NCBI GenBank assembly: GCA_029931535.1
Contig: JAQPZY010001675.1
Span: 2,880,001-2,944,000 of the forward strand
From: Margaritifera margaritifera
Lineage: Eukaryota > Mollusca > Bivalvia > Unionida > Margaritiferidae
Length of the DNA stretch: 64,000 bases
Reading direction: 5' to 3'
The notes under the pieces: model-generated
Seen by the model: only the letters and a program-made list of their open reading frames with translations
What the model was told of the DNA's origin: nothing
The model's database searches: none
Position numbers and translations under genes: made by a program
Shown here: in pieces, positions 12,716 to 23,469 of the stretch
Layout of the letters: the number at the start of each line of letters is the position of its first letter
Numbering within the stretch: the stretch's first letter is position 1

Positions 12716-12904
12716 GTACTTTCTGTCCCCAAGCAATCTCAGATAATCCTCACAATCAAAAAAAATTAGTCTCCATACAGTTTATATCCCCACTTAATTA
12801 ACTAATGTCCCTACATCTGATACATTTTACTAAAATAAATGAGGTTAACTTTATTCATATAAAGCTCTTTTTTCTTTGATCACTAATTCATAATAAGAAT
12901 GTGC

Positions 12905-13205
12905 AATCAATGTCGCCGTTGTCTTTCTACGGACCAGAACATTGTATAATCAATGTGGCCGAGGTCTTTCTGCGGACCAGAACATTGTATAATCAATGTC
13001 GCCGTTGTCTTTCTACGGACCAGAACATGGTATAATCAATGTCGCCGTTGTCTTTCTACGGACCAGAACATGGTATAATCAATGTCGCCGTTGTCTTTCT
13101 ACGGACCAAAACATTGTATAATCAATGTCGCCGTTGTCGTTCTACGGACCAGAACATTGAATAATCAATGTCGCCGTTGTCTTTCTGGCAACCAGAATAT
13201 TTTAT
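12905..13205. repeat. 43-bp tandem repeat, seven copies
   Basis: AATCAATGTCGCCGTTGTCT opens units at 12,905, 12,948, 12,991 and onward at 43-bp steps. The unit continues TTCTACGGACCAGAACATTG. The last copy is degenerate. Confidence 0.95.
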
Positions 13206-13472
13206 AGCTGCCTTTTGGGGATTGTTTTTAAAAAGTTAACAACATTTACTTCGTCTAGCAAATCTTGCTTAGGAATTATCAATGAAAAATATCTCCACAA
13301 AATGAACTACAAACTGTACAAATTAAATGCTCGTTGCTTACGCCAAATTAAATTTTGGAAAGCAAAGCTTTTTTATTATTATTTTTTTTCTTCTTATCTT
13401 AAGTCATTGAAGAATAAAGAAACAAAAAATTATAACCATGTGCTTGATATTAACGTAGAATTTAGGGTTGTG

Positions 13473-13790
13473 CACGATTTTCAGTGTGGAACTAAAAAAC
13501 ATTTGGGATACTCACGATTTTCAGTCCGGAACTATATACCACAGGGGATACTCACGATTTTCAGTCCGGAACTATATACCACAGGGGATACTCACGATTT
13601 TCAGTCCGGAACTATATACCACAGGGGATACTCACGATTTTCAGTCCGGAACTATATACCACAGGGGATACTCTCGATTTTCAGTCCGGAACTATATACC
13701 ACATGGGATACTCACGATTTTCAGTCCGGAACTATATACCACAGGGGATACTCACGATTTTCAAGCCTGAGCAATATACGATATGGGATT
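13473..13790. repeat. 40-bp tandem repeat, eight copies
   Basis: CACGATTTTCAGTCCGGAAC starts at 13,473, 13,513, 13,553 and so on at exact 40-bp steps to 13,753. Because 40 is not a multiple of 3, three consecutive units cycle through all frames. The unit lacks stops in this strand, which creates a 212-codon open frame (13,215-13,853) that I regard as an artefact. Confidence 0.95.
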
Positions 13791-13874
13791 ACTCAGAAAA
13801 TAACTGATGTTGCAAAAATAAGTGATATTCGGTACTTAAACGCTCAAGTCTAATAATAAACAGTCTGAAAATGT

Positions 13875-13928
13875 ATTCTGTTCATAAAGATATGCATTAT
13901 AATTGGCCGACATATCTTTGAACAGAAT
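13875..13928. repeat. Near-perfect hairpin
   Basis: ATTCTGTTCATAAAGATATG pairs with CATATCTTTGAACAGAAT, with one or two unpaired bases and a 16-bp loop. It lies about 85 bp after the 40-bp array. Confidence 0.8.
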
Positions 13929-14474
13929 GAAGTCACCAATTTCCGTCAGTCAAACTCATGAATATTGGAATTAGAAGTGTATCTGTATTTCAAAATGGCA
14001 TGGGAAGTAATTTGCTGGAAATGTTCCTTACTATACATTTTACTAATAAGAAGGAAGTTTAGTGGTACGTTAGTTGCGATGACTAATGGGCAACATTTTC
14101 AAATACCTTCTTGTCAAATATGACCTTTTCGCATGTTTTCTTATATTCACATTTCTCAAAAGATCACTGTATTTAAATGTTCGTTAAAATATATTTTTAA
14201 ACAACGTATTATCAAAAGTGTTAGGTCTGTTTTCAGTCAGAACATGTATGGAATTGTGTTTCCGCCATCTTGAAGATGCAGTTATTTGCACTTCAACAGT
14301 TTGTCTAAAGATATAAATACCAGCGAGCTCTTGTTCTGTAAGCAGGTATCAGCAAGTTTGACATTGGAGCGGATATTTTATTGTGTACGAAATTTTCGTT
14401 ACATTTGGTATCAAAAATCTTATCGTTTATATCGCACTTTTAAAGCTGTGATATGCCGTCGTTGTATAAAAAAA
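13929..14474. other. No gene recognised
   Basis: Non-coding AT-rich DNA ending at the start of the long minisatellite. The frame at 14,286-14,489 has no known domain. Confidence 0.5.
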
Positions 14475-16840
14475 AAAACACTAGAGTAAACAGTTACATC
14501 AGAATAAAAGTAAATAAACACTAGAGCAAACAGTTACATCAGAATAGAAGTCAGGAAAAACTTGAGCCAACAGTTACATCAAAACAGAAGTAAATAATTA
14601 CATCAGAATAGAAGTAAACAGTTACATCAGAATATAGGTAAACAGTTACATCAGAATACAAGTCAACAAACACTAGAGCAAATAGTTGCATTAGAATAGA
14701 AGTAAACAACATACTAGAGTGAACAGTTAAATCAGAATAGAAGTAAACAGTTATATCAGAATAGAAACACTAGTAAACAATTACATCAGAATAGAAGTAA
14801 ACAGTTACATCAGAACAGAAGTAAACAGTTATATCATAATAGACGTAAACAACTACATCAGAATAGAAGTAAACAGTTACACCAGAATAGAAACACTAGT
14901 AAACAATTACATCAGAACAGAAGTAAAGAGTTATATCAGAATAGAAGTAAACAGTTATATCAGAATAGAAACACTAGTAAACAATTACATCAGAATAGAA
15001 GTAAACAGTTATATCAGAATAGAAACACTAGTAAACAATTACATCAGAATAGAAGTAAACATCAGAATAGAAAGACTAGTAAACAATTACATCAGAATAG
15101 AAGTAACCAGTTATATCAGAATAGAAACACAAGTAAACAATTACATCAGAATAGAAGTAAACATCAGAATAGAAACACTAGTAAACAATTACATCAGAAT
15201 AGAAGTAAACAGTTATATCAGAATAGAAACACGTAAACAATTACATCAGAATAGAAGTAAACAGTTATATCAGAATAGAAGTAAACAGTTATATCAGAAT
15301 AGACGTAAATAACTACATCAGAATAGAAGTAAACAGTTACACCAGAATAGAAACACTAGTAAACAATTACATCAGAATAGAAGTAAACAGTTATATCAGA
15401 ATAGAAGTAAACAGTTATATCAGAATAGAAGTAAACAGTTACACCAGAATAGAAACACTAGTAAACAATTATCAGTTACACCAGAATAGAAGTAAATAGT
15501 TACACCAGAATAGAAGTAAACAGTTACACCAGAATAGAAACACTAGTTAACATCAGAATATACGTAAACAGTTACATCTGAATAGAAATAAACAGTTATA
15601 TCAGAATAGAAGTAAACAGTTACACCAGAATAGAAACACTAGTTAACATCAGAATATACGTAAACAGTTACATCTGAATAGAAATAAACAGTTATATCAG
15701 AATAGAAGTAAACAGTTACACCAGAATAGAAACACTAGTAAACAATTACATCAGTATATACGTAAACAGTTACATCAGAATAGACGTAAACAACTACATC
15801 AGAATAGAAGTAAACAGTTACACCAGAAAATAAACACTAGTAAACAATTACATCAGAATATACGTAAGCAGTTACATCAGAATAGACGTAAACAGTTACA
15901 CCAGAATAGAAACACTAGTAAAAAATTACATCAGAATATACGTAAACAGTTACATCAGAATAGACGTAAACAGTTACACCAGAATAGAAACACTAGTAAA
16001 CAATGACATCAGAATATACGTAAACAGTTACATCAGAATAGACGTAAACAACTACATCAGAATAGAAGTAAACAGTTACATCAGAATAGAAAAGTTACTT
16101 CAGAAAAGAAGTAAACAGTTATATCAGAATACAAGTAAACAAACGCTATTGCAAATAGTTACATTAGAATAGAAGTAAACAGTTACATCAGAATAGAAGT
16201 AAACAGTTACACCAGAATAGAAACACTAGTAAACAATGACATCAGAATATACGTAAACAGTTACATCAGAATAGACGTAAACAACTACATCAGAATAGAA
16301 GTAAACAGTTACATCAGAATAGACGTAAACAGTTACTTCAGAAAAGAAGTAAACAGTTATATCAGAATACAAGTAAACAAACGCTAGAGCAAATAGTTAC
16401 ATTAGAATAGAAGTAAACAGTTACAAAAGAATAGAAGTGAACAGTTACATCAGAATAGACGTAAACAGACACTACAGTAAACAGTTAAATCAGAATAGAA
16501 GCAAACAGTTACATCAGAATAGAAGTAAATAAATACTAGAGTAAATAGTTACATCAGAATAGAAGTAAAGATACACTAGAGTAAACAGTTACATCAGAAT
16601 AGAAGTAAACAAACACTACAGTAAACAGTTACATCAGAATAGAAGTAAAGAAACACTAGAGTAAACAGTTACATCAGAATAGAAGTAAAGAACGCTAGAG
16701 TAAACAGTTACATCAGAACAGAAGTAAATAAACACTAGAGTATACAGTTACATCCGAATAGAAGTAAACAAACACTAGAGTAAACAGTTAAATCAGAATA
16801 GAAGTAAACAGTTTCTTCAGAATAAAAGTAAACAAATAAT
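14475..16840. repeat. 2.4-kb minisatellite of a 24-bp unit with higher-order variants
   Basis: The basic unit is AAGTAAACAGTTACATCAGAATAG-like, 24 bp. Variants replace GTTACATC with GTTATATC or GTTACACC, and many units carry an inserted AAACACTAG block that lengthens them to about 33-36 bp. The variants recur in runs, for example the order GTTACACC, AAACACTAG, CAATTACATC, which indicates duplication of multi-unit blocks. Outer units at both ends share an AAACACTAGAG(T/C)AAACAG form. Confidence 0.95.
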
Positions 16841-17389
16841 GACACTTTATTCATTACACTCACGTTCACTAAATTTCACTGCCCGTATTCGGAAATTGAT
16901 ATGTTCAGTAAATTTAAATTAAACTTGGAAATATATTTTAAAAGGATTTAAAAAATGTTAACTTACAGAGGAATCCTAAAATTTGACAAAATATTCGTCC
17001 AAAAACGATACCGAAATCCTGGAGTTATCAGAAACTCAACCATTTGAAATACACGATGGTTTCATTTTGTACCTCTGGCTATATCATTACAAACTAGAAA
17101 AAATGTTTATGAGCATTATGAATGCGTTTCTCCTTTTTTTTCCAATTTTTTATTTTTTTTTTATTTTTTAATTTATAAACGCACTTGTTAAAATGTTAAT
17201 GAAAAATTATTCTTTGAAATATCGGATTTATCGTACTCTTTATGGAAGAAATAACATTTTCTTTCATGTTGTTTATGATAAGTAAATCATGATCTTTACA
17301 AATACTAAGTTAATATATGAATTCGAAAAACAAAATGACCAAAAGTACCTGGAACGGAACAGTATACACCCACGCCATGTGAAATAGTC
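16841..17389. other. No gene recognised
   Basis: Contains a T-rich tract at about 17,131-17,175. No supported feature. Confidence 0.5.
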
Positions 17390-18440
17390 CCCTGTGTCGA
17401 CACCTGTATGGTATGGTTGACGCTGGAGATTACTGACAAGCGGGTCTCATTAACCTCGACCTTTAGTCAAGATATGCGGTCTTGAACTAAACTTACTGTG
17501 CAGAAACATTATTTTCTTATTAGACTTACCATGAATGTGACCTCTGACCTTTAGCCCCCAGAATCTATAGTATAGGTTTCTATATTGACTTAAGTAAAAG
17601 TCATCCACAAAGTTTGGTCAAGGAACTTACTCTAGAGTTATTATGCAAAATCCATATTTCCGTGACTCACAACGACCTTTATTTTTGACCTTTTGACCCA
17701 AAAATTCAAAAGGCCTCTTCCAGATCTTTAGTGCAATACCTCCACAAACATTAACTAAGGTGCGTGGTCTAGAACGAAAGTTATTATGCAAAAACTTTTT
17801 ATTTTCTCAGTGACCTTGATCTTTTGATCTTTCAATCATAAAATCAGTAGGTTTCTTCATACCAACGTGTAAGTCATCCACAAACATTAGTGACGGTACA
17901 TGGTCGATATCTGAAATCTGTGTGCAGAGACCATTGATTTTCTTGCAGTCAGTGACCTTGACTATTGAGGTTTTGACCCCCAAATCAACATGCTTTTTTT
18001 CTTACCCCAAGTGCAAACTATCCAAAACGTTTGGTCGAGGTCTGTGATGTAAAACTAATGTTATTATGCAAAATCATTTTTCTTTTTCGTCATAGTTACC
18101 TTGACCTTTAATCTTTTGATCCCGAAATTACTAGGCCTTTTCCTTACCCCAAGTGCAAATCATCCACACAGTTTGACTTAGGCACATATGTGGAACAAAT
18201 TTTATTTTGCAAAAACCATTTCTATTCTTTCATTCACAGTGGATGTTATTGTGCTGAAACCATTTTTGTTCTTTCAGTCACGGTGACCTTGACTTTTGAC
18301 CTTTTGACTTGATAGGGTTCTTTCCTACCCTAAGTGCAAGCCGTCCACAAATTTTGGTAATGTCAATAGTGGATAACTCTAGTTATTGTGCGGAAACCAT
18401 TTTTTTCTTTATTGAGTCACAGTGACCAACTGATGAACTT
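17390..18440. repeat. Degenerate tandem repeat of about 140 bp, 6-7 copies
   Basis: Each unit has three recognisable parts: AAGTGCAAnTCATCCACAAA (near 17,594, 17,733, 17,866, 18,010, 18,151 and 18,331); a TTATTATGCAAAAACCATTT block; and a GTGACCTTGACnTTTTGACC block. Unit spacing is 133-180 bp. Copies are strongly diverged. Similar TGACCTTGACC-rich repeats are, as I recall, common in bivalve genomes; that is memory, not a search. Confidence 0.7.
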
Positions 18441-19509
18441 TAATGTCACCAAAAGAATTTTGATGTATATAGTTAATATAACATTATACATTTACATTAA
18501 TGCAGTTTTGGCTTGAGGCATGGACTTTTGTTTCCAATTTTAACAACGGAAACAAGCCGACGCGAAAATCGACACAAATGCTAGTCTCTGTGCACATACT
18601 TTAGAGTCTAGTTTCTCTAGAACAAAGTACTTTTTTGAATATAGTACATACAGACTGGTTGCCAGTCTCATTGGTATTTTATCTCTATGTGTTTCAGGCT
18701 GATTTACTTGCCGCGGGTAGAGGATTAGGGAAATTGTAAACTTTGCTTAGTAGAAAAGAAAGCATGCTATTTTAAGGGATATATTGCCGTAATAATACTA
18801 CCAAGTCTAATGTACATATTATGACTATTGTTATGTATTGTCATGGTGATGAATGTGCATGTTATTTACATTGTGCTATGGAATGTTTGGGTGTTTTGAG
18901 GGAATAAATATGCTTTTAGCTAAATCATGTGTCAGGCCGGTCTAAGGCACCTTACTGTATACGGGGTTGGAACAGACATTAAAGAAAATTAAAAGTGCTG
19001 ATCATCAAAGAGAAAATATTCTATGATTTTAAAATTCCCCGATTCGATACTCCACTCCCACTGTTTCAATTCAATATTATCTCCATAATATTCCGAGAGG
19101 AAGAAGCAACTTGAATTATAGGATACAGTTCGCGCACGCGTGATGGAGAGTAGCTCTTCTTCCGTTAAAGTTACAAAATCAATACTTCAGCTCACGATTA
19201 CACATTTTATATCTGTGCACAAACAATGTGAAATATTTGTTATATCTATAGAGGTTAGAATATTGTATTGGATTTTTTTTTTTTTTTTTTTTGCAGTAGT
19301 AACATTGGTACTTTCTCTGGTTATAATTTAAACATACATTATAGAAGTGATTCCCAATATGTGTTGTTTTTTTTGTAAACAGTGAGTCCAAGGCTCCCCC
19401 AACCTTGGCACCGTAATATATCTGTCATAGTTTTTTGTTTAAAATAATTTTTTGAAAAATTTATTATACGCACTAACGCACTAGCTGGATAAACGAAAAA
19501 TATAATGTG
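18441..19509. other. No gene recognised
   Basis: Contains a poly-T run near 19,269-19,292. No array or domain was identified. Confidence 0.5.
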
Positions 19510-19536
19510 CAATAATAATAATAATAATAATAATAA

Positions 19537-19567
<31 letters not shown>

Positions 19568-19580
19568 AATAAGAATAATA
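19510..19580. repeat. Compound (AAT)n(AAG)n microsatellite
   Basis: About ten AAT units followed by about ten AAG units and a short return to AAT. Confidence 0.95.
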
Positions 19581-19841
19581 AAACACGGGGGTTAAGCCAG
19601 CCCGCCAGGACGAGTTAGACAATGTGTTGTTAGAGAGTGTTCCTAGCTGGTAACGTTGACTGGAAAATAATATTTGGAGATGTGATCAGAGAAATCACCT
19701 AGCCGCAGGCGTTGTGTTATAAAGAGCAGTAATCCGTAATACCCTGCAATTGTTCTTGGCAGGGTCTAAAAAATGTTACACAGTAATAATATTTTCTAAT
19801 CTTTTCCTTGATTGATGTTCTCCCGTTTTTGATTCGTTTTG

Positions 19842-19844
<3 letters not shown>

Positions 19845-19892
<48 letters not shown>

Positions 19893-19902
19893 TGTGTGTG
19901 TG
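19845..19902. repeat. (GT)n with internal (GTGC)n
   Basis: Pure GT units flank a block of five GTGC units (about 19,872-19,892). Confidence 0.95.
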
Positions 19903-20054
19903 AACAGTTTTAAAAAGGGGACATAGTCGTGTGTTACATATGAAAATGTTCAAGTTTCAATTCAACTGACGAAATTGTATCTTTGCATTAGCTGGTACTT
20001 TTAATGACTTTGTATTGATAGACCAACTGAAGCACAAACAAAGAGACATAACTA

Positions 20055-20639
20055 TTTCAATATCATGGTAGGCAGATGGACAATCAGACACATAGATAGA
20101 GATCAAGGCGGGCAGATGGACCAGCATACAGAAATATATCAAGGCAGGCAGATGAACAAGCAGACATATATATCATCGTAGGCAGATGGACAAGCAGATA
20201 GATAGATATCAAGGCAGGCAGATGGACAAGCAGACAAATAGATATGAAGACAGGCAGATGGACAAACAGATAGATACAATATATATGAAGACAGGCAGAT
20301 GGACAAGCACACAGATATATATCATGGTAGACAGATGGATAAGCAGACAAATATATATCAAGGCAGGCAGATAGACAAGCATGCAGATATATATCATGTT
20401 AGGCAGATGGACAAGCAGACAGATAGATGTCAAGGCATGCTGATGGACAAACATACAGATAAATATATATCATAGTAGGCAAATGGACAAGCAGATAGAT
20501 ATCAAGGCAGACAGATGGACAAGCAGACAGATAGATCTCACGGCGGACAGATGGACAAGCAAAAGATAGATAGATATTTTGGTACACAGATGCACAAGCA
20601 GATAGATCGATATCAAGGCAGGCAGATGGATAAACAGAC

Positions 20640-20680
<41 letters not shown>

Positions 20681-21087
20681 GGAAGGCAGATGGACAAGCA
20701 GACAGATATATATCAAGACAGGCAGATGGACAAGCAGACATATATATCATGGTAGGCAGATGGACATGTAGACAGATATATATCAAGACACAAGCAGATG
20801 GACAAGCAGACATATATATCATGGTAGGCAGATGGACAAGCAGATATATATCAAGACAGGCAGATGAACAAGCAGATAGATACAATAGATGTGAAGATAG
20901 GCAGATGGACAAGCAAACAGATAGATATCATGGTAGGCAGATGGACCAGCAGACAGATAGATATCAAGGCAGGCTGATGGACAAACAGATAGATAGATAG
21001 ACATCAAGGTAGACAGATAGGTAGATATTTTGGTAGGCAGATGCACAAGCAGATAGATTGATATCAAGGCAAGCAGATGGATAAACA

Positions 21088-21140
<53 letters not shown>

Positions 21141-21325
21141 AGGCAGGCAGATGGACAAGCAGACATTCTATATATCTGATAGATATTAAGGCAGGCAGAT
21201 GGACAAGCAGACAGATAGATACATATCAAGGCAGCCAGATGGACTAGCAGACAGATAGATATCAAGAGGCAGGCAGATGGACAAACAAAGAGAGAGATAC
21301 ATATCAAGGCAGGCTGATATATATA
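20055..21325. repeat. 1.3-kb minisatellite of a 34-38-bp unit with embedded (TA)n
   Basis: The core unit is AGGCAGATGGACAAGCAGAC followed by AGATA(G/T)AT-ATCA and AGG or TGG. More than 30 copies have variable length because of an internal ATA/GATA tract. In two copies the internal TATA has expanded into long (TA)n runs (about 20,641-20,678 and 21,091-21,138). Long frames on both strands, rich in MDKQ and ACPSA peptides, come from the repeat. Confidence 0.95.
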
Positions 21326-21327
21326 TA

Positions 21328-21545
21328 TAAAACTCTGTCCAAATACGTTTTGCATGTTTTTGGTAATAACTTTTTTATTTATGAGAAAAATGTAAGTGAT
21401 AAATTTGTTCAGGTCGAAATCTCCAAAAGGATCCCATTTGAATAGACCGTAAACTTACGTCTCCGATCAGGTAACAACATTGCACATTTTGACATTTCGC
21501 AGGAAACTAAGCCAGTAACAACGCCCAATACCTATATAATTTGTA
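21328..21545 (+). repeat. Dispersed repeat, copy 2
   Basis: Opens with AACTCTGTCCAAATACGTTT and aligns to 3,376-3,615 in the same orientation. It starts right at the end of the preceding minisatellite, as if the array grew at its edge. Confidence 0.55.
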
Positions 21546-21649
21546 ACAAATTATTATTAATTAATTAAGTGTAATGCATTGAAAACCGCACATACCATAT
21601 CATGGCACAGCAGGCTCTAGACGGAACTTTATACTGGGCATTCTAAAAC

Positions 21650-22205
21650 TGATTAGTATGAGATAGATCCATATACTGCCTTGTATATAGCCCCATATAA
21701 AGTCCTGTATAAAGCCCCGTATACAACCCGTATAAAGTCTTGTATATAGCCCTGTATACAGCCCCATATATTGCCCAGTACATAGCCCCATATAAAGCCC
21801 TGTATACAACCCGTATAAAGTCTTTTACATAGCCTTGTATAAAGCCCTGTATACAACCCGTATACTGCCCAGTACATAGACCTATATAAGACCTGTATAC
21901 AACCCGTATAAAGACATGTATATAGCCCTATAAAGCCCAGTCTATAGCTCAATATAAAGCCTTGTATACAACCCCGTATAAAGACAAGTATATAGCTCCA
22001 TATAAAGCCTTGTATACGACCCCGTATAAAGACATGTATATAGCTCCATATAAAGCCTTGTATACGACCCCGTATAAAGACATGTATATAGCTCCATATA
22101 AAGCCTTGTATACAACCCCGTATAAAGACATGTATATAGCCGCATATAAAGCCTTGTATACAACCCCGTATAAAGACATGTATATAGCCGCATATAAAGC
22201 CTTGT
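21650..22205. repeat. 48-bp array built of four 12-bp subunits
   Basis: Regular 48-bp steps are seen at 21,970-22,205. Each unit reads as four related 12-mers (CCCGTATAAAGA, CATGTATATAGC, TCCATATAAAGC and CTTGTATACGAC). The 21,650-21,960 part is a scrambled, older version with the same 12-bp words. Since 48 is a multiple of 3, both strands stay open: 197 codons minus and 126 codons plus. Confidence 0.95.
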
Positions 22206-22904
22206 ATCAAATCTGCCAAGCCAACCGTAGCTACTTTACAATTCATTACTCAATTCCTTACACACGATTTATAATGCTTGATTTACTAAGTAGATACAAT
22301 GAAAAAGAATTAGCACAAAGTTCAGGCAAAACAATTCACTGAAATGGGTGTCTTTCTGTTTAATTTTGTTTCGTCATGCTCCTCGTGTTATGACTTGTTC
22401 CATTTACAACCTTATTCTGACTCAGACACGGGGATTTAATATGCACGGAATACTGATGTCCACATTGGTAAACACATGCAAAGATATACTGTACAACTAT
22501 AACCTTTCTCTTTTCATTTTCCAGTTGCATTAAAAATAAATAAATAGCTACATGAAATGGGATAATGGAGTTGACACAGTATAATACTGCACAGTATAGA
22601 AAGACGGAAGTTAATCAATGAAAATGTCATGAAATGGGCGTCTTCGCATTTGCCTTGTTATCGGCCTTCGGTGAGTCATTGTTGCCCACGGCTGGTGATA
22701 TAGGCCCTCTGCTCTGTCTCGGACCAATATGCCAAGACTTTGGACAATGTGAATGACCTTGGACCAATGACAAGGCTAAAGCTAAAACACCCATATAATA
22801 ACATGATAATACAAAAATAAAATTGGTACTTGAGTAAAGTAGCAAGAGAGGACGCAAGCGAAATTTCGCATGAAACAGTTTTTACTGTGTCTCCTATTTA
22901 TTCT
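22206..22904. other. No gene recognised; weak inverted repeat
   Basis: A sequence at about 22,630-22,658 (GGGCGTCTTCGCATTTGCCT) loosely matches the reverse complement of 22,768-22,797. This could be the ends of a 165-bp miniature element, but the match is imperfect. Nothing else was seen. Confidence 0.35.
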
Positions 22905-23092
22905 TGCTTTTGTCTGTTTTAACGGCACTTTTAACACATTACTGGTTATATCATGCCGATGAAATGGAAGCTAAGTGCCTTTCCCAAAGACACACCGAGG
23001 CAGCCAGCTCGGGCTGACCTGGGAGGGTATTGAACCCCCGAACCTTGGATTACGAGTCCGACGCTCTACCAACTGAGCTACTTCGGTTTTCC
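22905..23092 (-). mobile_element. tRNA-derived SINE, minus strand, Thr-like head
   Basis: On the minus strand the head reads AAGTAGCTCAGTTGGTAGAG (good A box) and then GTCGGACTCGTAATCC, whose anticodon loop would give CGU (Thr-like). A B-box-like GGGTTCAATACCC follows. The acceptor ends do not pair, and about 100 bp of body follows, containing GGGAAAGGCACTTAG and ending GTGCCGTTAAAACAG. It is therefore a SINE and not a tRNA gene. The head is the best preserved of those in this window. Confidence 0.8.
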
Positions 23093-23469
23093 TTCGTATT
23101 TATGAAATCAATCCAAATTGAAGATTTTTCTCTTGCACACGCTTATAACTGGATACAAATTTGAAAGTCTGTGCTAAGAAGGAATAAACAGAACATTCTG
23201 TTGAATGATATCTCACCTGCTTCTCATGTATAGCACATAATCCAAAAGCTTGGCATAGCCTGTTAAGCAAGAATAATATGTCATTGCAACCACGATTTAC
23301 TTTTTATGAGTGTTAACATACGTGATAAATATGAATGGACACAAGTTGCATGAACATACAGGCAGCAGTCTAGGAAACTGAGCTACATGCGATAAAGAGT
23401 GTCTGGCGTACTTTTCCAAAGCAGTTATCGTTTGTTGGGTTCTGTTCAGCATAAAGATGGTTGGGTTTG
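23093..23469. other. No gene recognised
   Basis: Spacer between the SINE and the LINE fragment; no motif seen. Confidence 0.4.

Noticed and set aside
13215..13853. 212-codon open frame
   Set aside because: Most of it crosses the 40-bp tandem array, which lacks stops on this strand; no domain or coding signature.
14475..16840. CRISPR-like array of short direct repeats
   Set aside because: Units are contiguous with no unique spacers, and the context is eukaryotic; it is a minisatellite.
20515..21355. 161- and 178-codon repeat frames
   Set aside because: Translation of the 34-38-bp minisatellite on both strands.
21653..22246. 197-codon minus frame with repeating peptide
   Set aside because: Product of the 48-bp array; the complementary strand is equally open.
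23021..23092. Functional tRNA-Thr (CGU) gene on the minus strand
   Set aside because: The acceptor arms do not pair and a SINE body follows the T arm.
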